Assembly: GCA_041167675.1 (NCBI GenBank)
Contig: JBEEIB010000254.1
Span: 1 to 5,167, forward strand
From: DASTDH01 sp041167675
Lineage (GTDB): Bacteria > Verrucomicrobiota > Verrucomicrobiia > Chthoniobacterales > JAFAMB01
Length of the DNA: 5,167 nt
Reading direction: 5' to 3'
Both the position numbers and the translations under genes were made by a program. The first letter of the stretch is position 1. The number at the start of each line of letters is the position of its first letter. Positions 1 to 4,919 of the stretch are shown one piece after another. The notes below the pieces were generated by a model that saw only the letters and a program-made list of their open reading frames with translations, did not search any database and was not told the origin of the DNA.

Positions 1-66
1 CGTTTGCTTGGCCACGTGAAGTCAACGGAATGATCAACACCGTCTTTAGGCCTCAAATCTAAATAC

Positions 67-1860
67 ATGGACGCGCTAATCGATCCGATCGACTCAACAC
101 CCCTCCCTACTCCAGAGGAGGATCAAGACAACAAACCCTCCAAGGCGATTAAAGTATTCAGTTACGCGTGCAAAATTGCCTACCCCGAAGAGGCGGCGCA
201 TGTCGAACATCAACTCACGTTGACGCACCGACATCGCAATCTCCTCACGGAGACCCTCCTGAAAGGACGGGAAAAATACCGAGAGATCATCAAGGAACAT
301 CTGGGTCTGGATATCAAGGCGCTGGAGGAACAAGCCGAAGAGATCACCACCGAAATCAAAGCGATCCAGCAGGAGATCTCCGACTGGAGAAAACAAAACC
401 GGACAACTAAAACCCAGCCAGACCTGTCCGCCAGACTGCGGTATCTGAGAACGGAGCGGAAACCGATCTTTGAAAGGATCAGAGCGATCAAAAAAGCCGC
501 CAAAGAAGACCCGTCTATCAAACCATTAATAGAACAAGGCAACATGGCGGTCGACGCGGCCATCAAAGAGGCCCGTAACCACTACAGCCGACAACTGGGG
601 CTTTACTGGCCTAACTATCTCGAGAGCGAGAGGGCCGCCAACCAGGCCCGCTTCCAAAGGATGGACCCAAAATTTCACCGGTGGACCGGTGAAGGCAGCC
701 TCGCCATTCAATTCCAGAAAGGCCTAAGCGTCCCCGAACTCTTTGAGTGCCAGGACTCCCGGCTGCGCCTGATAGCACCCAATATCGCTAATACCAACGC
801 TCTCCGGGCTAACGGCCAGATCCGTGGAAAAGAGAGACACGTCCGGGCGCTTTACCGCGTCCAATCCAACGAGGACGGTTCTCCCAGATGGATTACCCTC
901 GATGTAACGATGCATCGCATGCTACCAGCCAATGGGATTATCAAATGGGCACATCTGCAACGGCAAAAATCCTCGGGCGCAATCGGTAAAACCTACCTCT
1001 CTTTGACCAAGGATTATGACTACACGTTGCGCCTGACCTTGGAGGAACCACCTCAAGAAGAAAAAAACAAAGCCAAAGTCGCCATTGAAGTAGGCTGGCG
1101 GCTATTTGAGACCGGCCTCCGGGTCGCTGTCGCGCTCGGAGAGGACGGCGACCTGAGAGAACTCTACCTTCCGAAACAGTGGCTGGACGGAAAAAGAAAA
1201 GCGGAATCTCTGGGATCGATCATTGATCGAGGAACCAACCAGACCGCTCTGGCAATCAAAGCAGCTCACCCAGAGCTCTGCAAAAAGGCGGAAAGGCCGG
1301 AAAACATCCTGGCCTGGGCGGGAGATAACCCGCGCCGGCTAGTGATCGGGCTGTTAAAAATTTACCGGGAGAATCCCACACTTCAGGCTGAACTCGAGAA
1401 ATGGCGCAAACAGCATTTTCACCTGTTACGGTACAAAAAAGGGCTGCAGGATAAACTTATGCGCGGCCGGCGCGAGATCTATCGCAAGTTCGTCTCGGAG
1501 TTGGCCAAGAAATATTCCATCTGCGGGATCGAAGACTTCGATCTGCGCCAGGTTACAACAAAAGATCCAACGAAAGATCAGGCCCACGAGCTCGTTAAAT
1601 GGCAGCGCACAGCAGCCGGAATCTCATCCCTGCGACTCATGCTGTCACAGCGGCTAACCGCCCAGAAACTGTCGGCGAAGAATACAACTCAAAAATGCCA
1701 CAACTGCGGGTCCATTGAGAAATGGGATGCCGCCCACCATGTTTGGCACCGCTGCAAACAGTGCAATAGTCGGTGGGATCAGGATCATAATTCGGTACGG
1801 AATCTCTGGGATTTGCTCTGCGAGACCCCCGGTGAGGAAAAAATGACAGACACCGCATAG
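67..1860 (+). CDS. Cas12/TnpB-superfamily RuvC effector, Cas12m-like, with altered RuvC-I residue
   Basis: Probable RNA-guided DNA-binding protein of the TnpB/Cas12 superfamily. Seen: a lysine- and glutamate-rich N-terminal third with a likely coiled coil near residues 82-110; a conserved-looking FHRW block at 203-206; a MHRMLP...IKWAHL block resembling the wedge/REC part of Cas12m-like proteins; RuvC-I at 339-345 (AIEVGWR); an arginine-rich bridge-helix-like stretch at 466-473; RuvC-II GIEDFDL with E489; a zinc ribbon with C544, C547, C563 and C566; and RuvC-III WDQDHNSVRNL with D573. The length of 597 suits compact type V effectors and is longer than usual TnpB (about 350-500). The RuvC-I acidic residue is E341, where the superfamily normally has Asp, so nuclease activity may be weakened. 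An in-frame stop at 31-33 and no start codon before 67 fix the ATG; no strong Shine-Dalgarno is visible. The last ~49 nt belong to the duplicated RNA unit. Superfamily is confident; the Cas12m affinity is from memory of motif style and moderate. Confidence 0.88.
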   Translation: MDALIDPIDSTPLPTPEEDQDNKPSKAIKVFSYACKIAYPEEAAHVEHQLTLTHRHRNLLTETLLKGREKYREIIKEHLGLDIKALEEQAEEITTEIKAIQQEISDWRKQNRTTKTQPDLSARLRYLRTERKPIFERIRAIKKAAKEDPSIKPLIEQGNMAVDAAIKEARNHYSRQLGLYWPNYLESERAANQARFQRMDPKFHRWTGEGSLAIQFQKGLSVPELFECQDSRLRLIAPNIANTNALRANGQIRGKERHVRALYRVQSNEDGSPRWITLDVTMHRMLPANGIIKWAHLQRQKSSGAIGKTYLSLTKDYDYTLRLTLEEPPQEEKNKAKVAIEVGWRLFETGLRVAVALGEDGDLRELYLPKQWLDGKRKAESLGSIIDRGTNQTALAIKAAHPELCKKAERPENILAWAGDNPRRLVIGLLKIYRENPTLQAELEKWRKQHFHLLRYKKGLQDKLMRGRREIYRKFVSELAKKYSICGIEDFDLRQVTTKDPTKDQAHELVKWQRTAAGISSLRLMLSQRLTAQKLSAKNTTQKCHNCGSIEKWDAAHHVWHRCKQCNSRWDQDHNSVRNLWDLLCETPGEEKMTDTA

Positions 1861-2021
1861 CGAGCACAAGTCATTGAGGACTATGGCGTTTAATAAATTT
1901 GCGGCTCGCAAGGACTCTAAGTATATAAACTAAAGAGACAAGCCTCTCGCAAAGAGTCGAAATCGTTCTTTGAAAATCAATAGATTACACAAAAGCCCGT
2001 GTAAAGGCCGTGAAGAGGCTT
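1812..2021 (+). ncRNA. Structured RNA unit, copy 1 (omega-RNA-like guide scaffold candidate)
   Basis: The putative RNA starts within the effector gene (its first ~49 nt encode the C-terminus and stop). Pairings seen: a 5' domain closed by TGCGAG 1819-1824 with CTCGCA 1905-1910, enclosing CGGTG 1830-1834 with CACCG 1851-1855 and AGTC 1869-1872 with GACT 1879-1882; then a 3' domain closed by AAGCCTCT 1940-1947 with AGAGGCTT 2014-2021, which can extend through CGC/GTG, enclosing AAAGAG 1951-1956 with TTCTTT 1966-1971, TTGA 1970-1973 with TCAA 1977-1980 (overlaps the previous stem, so alternative), and TTACAC 1985-1990 with GTGTAA 1999-2004. Known of the family: TnpB omega-RNAs overlap the 3' end of tnpB and extend past it, with the guide at the RNA's 3' end. 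A scaffold role here is inference from placement and structure. The sequence following this copy is copy 2 itself, not unique DNA. Confidence 0.6.
1899..1929 (+). promoter_or_regulatory. Possible sigma70-type promoter inside RNA unit 1
   Basis: TTGCGG at 1899-1904 and TATATA at 1922-1927 are separated by 17 bp, an acceptable -35/-10 spacing. The -10 is good and the -35 is poor. It would start transcription just before the 3' hairpin domain (1940-2021). At the equivalent place in unit 2, TTGCAG 2110-2115 and TATCAA 2133-2138 have the same 17-bp spacing with a weaker -10. The first element overlaps the closing strand of the 5' domain, so it may instead reflect RNA structure. Confidence 0.25.
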
Positions 2022-2025
2022 TTTG
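1940..2025 (+). terminator. Possible terminator: branched 3' domain of unit 1 followed by a T run
   Basis: The 8-bp stem AAGCCTCT/AGAGGCTT ends directly in a TTTTTG tract at 2020-2025. A shorter alternative, GGCC 2006-2009 with GGCT 2017-2020, also precedes the Ts. The T run is broken in unit 2 (TTCATTTC), so if termination occurs it is specific to unit 1 and would separate the two RNAs. The long enclosed loop makes this an atypical intrinsic terminator. Confidence 0.28.
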
Positions 2026-2229
2026 TTCTGCGAGAGCCACGGTGATGGAAAAGAAACGGACACCGCTCGCAAGCAGCAAGTCATTGAAGACGAGGAACTT
2101 TAATAAAAGTTGCAGCTCGCAGAGACTAAAGGTATCAACAGACAGATAAGCCTCTCGCAAAGAGGCCAAATCGCTCTTTGAAAATCAACGACTTACATTA
2201 AAGCACCTGCAGAGCCCGCGAAGAGGCTT
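2022..2229 (+). ncRNA. Structured RNA unit, copy 2 (omega-RNA-like guide scaffold candidate)
   Basis: Second copy, wholly non-coding. Equivalent stems are kept and several are stronger than in copy 1: TCTGCGAG 2027-2034 with CTCGCAGA 2116-2123 (8 bp); CGGTG 2040-2044 with CACCG 2061-2065; GTC 2080-2082 with GAC 2089-2091; AACTTT 2096-2101 with AAAGTT 2106-2111 around an AATA loop; AAGCCTCT 2148-2155 with AGAGGCTT 2222-2229, extended by CGC/GCG past a bulged A; and AAAGAG 2159-2164 with CTCTTT 2174-2179. The TTACAC/GTGTAA stem of copy 1 is not preserved. If this is a guide scaffold ending at the AGAGGCTT stem, the guide would begin near 2230 and run into the tail of the convergent 2246-2773 gene. 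That guide assignment is speculation; the conserved fold is directly visible. Confidence 0.6.
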
Positions 2230-2245
2230 CATTTCTTCGACAGGA

Positions 2246-2773
2246 TTATCCGGAAAACAGATTCCCATTTCTTTGCTGCCTGCAGTTGTGGATGCTTAAA
2301 AATGACTTACCCAATTCATTGAGTTCAAGCGTGAGACGCCAATTCGCCACTTCGCCGTCGTCCAAGTATGGACGAAGAGCGGAGAGATCATGCGCTGCTT
2401 TCCATTCACCGAAGGTCTCGTGGTAAAAGTAAACGTCATCCTCTCTGTCGTAATGTCCGCATTCTTCCTGATAGCGGTCGTAGTCGTATTCTGCATAGAA
2501 TTCCTCGTCGATCGACATTTTTGCCCACGGAAAAAATGAGCCAGTGCCTCGCCGTAACCTTGGCCGGGAAAGAAAATCGCCCAGTACACTCTTGAAGAAC
2601 GGTTTCAGTGCCGCTGTCTGCTTGCCGCTCGGTAGAAGCTGTCGTCGCTCTTCTTCCGTCAATCGAAAGGCACGTGCAAGCTGATCTACGACCTCGCTGA
2701 TCCGGTGCTCTTGCCCATCGCCCGCGATCTCCAAAACTGGCAGCATTAGCGTCTCGTAATCTGGAATGGCCAT
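2246..2773 (-). CDS. Mrr-N-terminal-domain-like protein lacking a visible nuclease domain
   Basis: 175 residues. Residues 1-53 closely resemble the N-terminal winged-helix domain of Mrr-type restriction proteins: an IPDYETLMLPVLEIAGDGQ opening, then LTEEERRQLLPSGKQ. Mrr proteins normally continue with a helix-wing segment and a C-terminal PD-(D/E)xK nuclease domain acting on modified DNA. Here the sequence after about residue 55 departs from that pattern and becomes rich in acidic and aromatic residues (FYAEYDYDRYQEE near 92-104); no PD-(D/E)xK motif is recognised. It could be a truncated or chimeric Mrr relative, or a small DNA-binding protein reusing the domain. GTGAGGA immediately precedes the ATG and AGGCGG lies about ten bases upstream, supporting this start. 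The start lies 35 bp from the IS end, so its original upstream region was probably displaced and expression may depend on read-through from the IS. Its 3' end converges on RNA unit 2, 16 bp away. Confidence 0.68.
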   Translation of the reverse strand: MAIPDYETLMLPVLEIAGDGQEHRISEVVDQLARAFRLTEEERRQLLPSGKQTAALKPFFKSVLGDFLSRPRLRRGTGSFFPWAKMSIDEEFYAEYDYDRYQEECGHYDREDDVYFYHETFGEWKAAHDLSALRPYLDDGEVANWRLTLELNELGKSFLSIHNCRQQRNGNLFSG

Positions 2774-2808
2774 TCCTCACCGCCTTTAATAGCAACCTTG
2801 CTTCTTTA

Positions 2809-2835
2809 GAGACCGCCTAAAGGTCGGGGGTCAGG
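2809..2835 (+). repeat. ISKra4 terminal inverted repeat, transposase 3' side
   Basis: Begins GAGACCGCCTAAAGGTCGG and matches the reverse complement of 4893-4919 at 25 of 27 positions; mismatches are at repeat positions 14 and 25. The transposase stop codon (2831-2833) lies inside this repeat. Confidence 0.92.
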
Positions 2836-4219
2836 CCGCTGAGCGGAACCGCGGATACCATCGGCGGAATACCGCCTCGAGTTCATTGTTAAGCACCTTT
2901 GTTCGGGTCTGCAGGAGTAAATGCGCCCCGCGGGGTGTCCATTGCATTTGCTGCTTCTTCACCATGCGTTTGCTGATCACCTGGTTCACCGTCGATTCAA
3001 CGAAGGCCGTGCTGATCGTCTCGCCGTTTCGGTAGCGTTCGCCGAAGTTCGGGATGAACTCCTCATTGTTGCGGATGTAGGTCTCGAATTCGCCTGTACC
3101 CTTGGTCACCTTCTGCGTCAGTGGCGTGGGAACCTCGGGAAACTCCAGATCGATAAGGAGTCCTTCTAAGCGCTGCAGCGCTTGGAACGTGTTGCCATGC
3201 CAGAGGAAATGTTTGGTGCTCTCCAACTCTCGCGCCACTTCCTCGCCGACCTCCGGCTGTTCGCACTTCAAAGTTTTCACCTGCTGCTGCAGCACGGTGA
3301 TCCGCATGGTGATGTGAAACCAGTCCAGCCAGTGCTCGCTGTCCGGATGCAGATACGCTTGTAGGTTGCGCACACTGTCACCGCCATCGGAGACAAAGAC
3401 CACCTGCTGGTTTTCCTGCATGCCCTGAGATTTCAGCAGCTCCCATAGCCGCCGGCGAGGCTTTTGATCGAACGTCTGGACGAAACTGAAGCATTTGCTG
3501 GAAGGGGTTGCCTCTTCATCGCTACGCCGAAAGTCCACTACGCTTTTGCCGGCGATCACCTCAAAAAAACCTTCCTTATGGGCTGCTCGGACAAAGCCGC
3601 CATCTATGCCAACGGTCATCGGCCCGTCCGGCAGCGGCTGTGCTTCCCAGTCTTGCTCGGACCCATCGAAGAATACGGGTTTCTCCTCGCCCAGGTCCGT
3701 TTCGATTCGCTCTGCAGTTTCTAATACGTGGTTTCGGATCGTTATCCCGTTTTGTGTATAGGCTACCGGCAGCACATCCTCCAACAGTCGAGCCACGCCC
3801 CCGTAGGGAATCAGCGAAGCCCACCGCACTTCCAAATACAGTAGCTCAGGAGTGGTTTGCCCACACAGCCAGCCTTGGAGCGGTCGAAAGCTCCCTTTCC
3901 CGGTCGACTGACAGTCGCACTGATTCCAGCGTGGGTTCGGCAGCCGCACTGTCCCGAACACCGTGCGCACTGAAGTCGAACCGGCGCCTTTGCTCGACAG
4001 ATGCCTCGCGCAATGCCGGCAAGTCCGCTCCCGTTGCAGAAACTCCGCGGCCTGCTGTTCGGCCGCAAACTCCTGCACTCCCTTGAGCACGGCTTTCCCT
4101 TCGGCCAAGCTCATTCCCAGCGTTTCCATGGCGAGTTCCTGCCGTTCGAACTCCATCACTTCCTTCATTCGCTCGGCACCGTCATCGGCCACGCGAAGCA
4201 CCTGGATCCGGAACTTCAT
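2831..4219 (-). CDS. ISKra4-family DDE transposase
   Basis: 462 residues, apparently full length. It catalyses cut and strand transfer at the IS inverted repeats. Seen: cysteine pairs C67/C70 and C101/C103 in an N-terminal zinc-binding-like region; the catalytic core with D206 in VGIDGGFVRA, D278 in VSDGGD, DWFHITMR at 299-306, and E408 in STAFVESTVNQ; then the strongly characteristic ISKra4 C-terminus with KKQQMQWTPRGAHLLLQ (421-437) and FRRWYP. All three DDE residues are present and no frameshift is seen. The start ATG overlaps the TGA of the upstream gene by one base (TGATG), indicating translational coupling. The stop codon lies in the left inverted repeat. Confidence 0.95.
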   Translation of the reverse strand: MKFRIQVLRVADDGAERMKEVMEFERQELAMETLGMSLAEGKAVLKGVQEFAAEQQAAEFLQRERTCRHCARHLSSKGAGSTSVRTVFGTVRLPNPRWNQCDCQSTGKGSFRPLQGWLCGQTTPELLYLEVRWASLIPYGGVARLLEDVLPVAYTQNGITIRNHVLETAERIETDLGEEKPVFFDGSEQDWEAQPLPDGPMTVGIDGGFVRAAHKEGFFEVIAGKSVVDFRRSDEEATPSSKCFSFVQTFDQKPRRRLWELLKSQGMQENQQVVFVSDGGDSVRNLQAYLHPDSEHWLDWFHITMRITVLQQQVKTLKCEQPEVGEEVARELESTKHFLWHGNTFQALQRLEGLLIDLEFPEVPTPLTQKVTKGTGEFETYIRNNEEFIPNFGERYRNGETISTAFVESTVNQVISKRMVKKQQMQWTPRGAHLLLQTRTKVLNNELEAVFRRWYPRFRSAA

Positions 4220-4875
4220 CAGCCCGCCCTCCCGTACGGGCAGAACCGAACGAGCCGATCATTGACCTCCTGCAGGCTGAAACGATCCGGTTGAAATTGT
4301 GCGTATTCTTTGAGCCGTTGTACGGCCTTCTCCAGCCCTTGATCGAGCAACTCCTTGAGCAAGTCTCGATGACCCCGGTCCGGCAGCACTCCCGCGATGC
4401 GCTGCAAGGCCTTCTCGACCAGCTCCTGTTCTGCCATGGGCGGATAGTACTTGCGCTGATCCAGAATTCGCATGTACCCGCGCGGACCGCCGCATTCTTC
4501 CGGTGGCGTCGCGGCCCGGCCTGCCAAGCAACGGGGCCGCCAGGCTTCTGCCGATCCCGGTTCGATATCCAGAACGCGAATCTCCCATTCCCACAGATCG
4601 AGGAAGTCGTAGGTATATAGGAACTTTTCGCGGCGCCGAAGCTGGAACTCGCGCAGGAGGCGGGCTCGCAAATGGCGACGGCGGCCGATCTCTTGGCCGT
4701 GGATACGAAAGTTGTAGAACGCTTGTCCGCTCCAGCCGAGAACGAGCTGCAGAACGTCGTGAAGCTCTTCCAGAGAAAGGTCGTCCGGCACCGAAATCAG
4801 CCGGGCGACGAGCGGGCTGACTTTCAACAATACGACCCGGATGGTCAGGCGATCACAACAAGATAGGGTGGGCAT
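4219..4875 (-). CDS. Plasmid pRiA4b ORF-3-like protein, ISKra4 accessory gene
   Basis: 218 residues. The N-terminal half matches the pRiA4b ORF-3 family pattern: a short beta strand (LLKVSPLVARLISVPDD), LSLEELHDVLQLVLGWSGQAFYNF at about 34-57, and a basic stretch. FLYTYDFLDLWEWEIRVLDIEP near 86-107 is the family's 'Y.YDFGD.W.h.v.v' signature, with the usual Gly-Asp replaced by Leu-Asp, followed by CLAGRAATPPEECGGPRGY. The biochemical role of the family is not established; it is frequently found beside ISKra4 transposases, which fits here. The C-terminal ~70 residues are helical and less typical. No strong Shine-Dalgarno precedes the ATG. It is the first gene of a two-gene unit whose stop overlaps the transposase start. 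Confidence 0.88.
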   Translation of the reverse strand: MPTLSCCDRLTIRVVLLKVSPLVARLISVPDDLSLEELHDVLQLVLGWSGQAFYNFRIHGQEIGRRRHLRARLLREFQLRRREKFLYTYDFLDLWEWEIRVLDIEPGSAEAWRPRCLAGRAATPPEECGGPRGYMRILDQRKYYPPMAEQELVEKALQRIAGVLPDRGHRDLLKELLDQGLEKAVQRLKEYAQFQPDRFSLQEVNDRLVRFCPYGRAG

Positions 4876-4892
4876 GAACCTACACTACCCAT

Positions 4893-4919
4893 CCCGACCC
4901 CCGACATTTAGGCGGTCTC
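4893..4919 (-). repeat. ISKra4 terminal inverted repeat, ORF-3 5' side
   Basis: Read on the minus strand it begins GAGACCGCCTAAATGTCGG and is the partner of 2809-2835. Its inner edge is 17 bp upstream of the ORF-3-like start, so the element's promoter probably lies in or next to it. Its outermost bases supply GAG ACC GCC TAA to the interrupted efflux gene. Confidence 0.92.

Larger units (their letters stand above)
1812..2229 (+). repeat. Tandem duplication of a ~208-210-nt unit at the 3' end of the Cas12-like gene
   Basis: Two direct, abutting copies: 1812-2021 and 2022-2229. The register is 210 nt in the 5' part and 208 nt in the 3' part. By-eye counts give 35 of 44 identical positions over 1812-1855 against 2022-2065, and 66 of 81 over 1940-2020 against 2148-2228. 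The middle is weaker apart from shared cores such as AAGTCATTGA and TTTAATAAA. The similarity stops at about 1812 on the left, inside the coding sequence, and at about 2229 on the right. The copies have diverged by substitutions and small indels, so the duplication is not recent. The spacing and unit length do not fit a CRISPR array. Confidence 0.9.
2809..4919 (-). mobile_element. Complete ISKra4-family insertion sequence
   Basis: A 2111-bp element bounded by 27-bp inverted repeats and carrying two same-strand genes: a pRiA4b ORF-3-like gene followed by a DDE transposase. Transposase motifs place it in ISKra4, whose members often carry this accessory gene. Both genes are open, so it could be active. 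No target-site duplication is seen: the 9 bp outside the ends, GCTTCTTTA on the left and ATCGACCAC on the right, do not match. Coding sequence on the right flank (efflux adaptor) does not resume on the left flank. Confidence 0.92.

Noticed and set aside
1216..1230. 15-bp palindrome TCGATCA-T-TGATCGA as an operator
   Set aside because: It lies mid-gene in the effector and encodes Ser-Ile-Ile-Asp-Arg; nothing nearby suggests regulation, so chance is the simpler explanation.
67..1860. Type V-K (Cas12k) CRISPR-associated transposon
   Set aside because: No tnsB, tnsC or tniQ is seen; the only transposase is an ISKra4 element with its own complete ends, separate from the effector.
1654..2169. Minus-strand open frames across the effector tail and RNA units (1654-1911, 1930-2169)
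   Set aside because: They have no recognisable protein features and overlap the coding sequence or the structured repeats; they are shadows.
1812..2229. CRISPR array
   Set aside because: There are only two units, each over 200 nt, directly abutting with no unique spacers. This does not fit repeat-spacer organisation.
67..2245. IS605/IS607-type element boundaries around the effector
   Set aside because: No tnpA gene and no convincing matching left and right end structures can be defined within the 66 bp upstream and the downstream region.
2296..2589. Alternative minus frame as a frameshifted continuation of the Mrr-N-like protein
   Set aside because: I looked for the normal Mrr continuation after LLPSGKQ in the other frames and found no match, so a simple frameshift is not supported.
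3508..4086. Long plus-strand open frame inside the transposase (192 codons)
   Set aside because: It is antisense to the well-supported ISKra4 transposase, with composition typical of a complementary-strand shadow.
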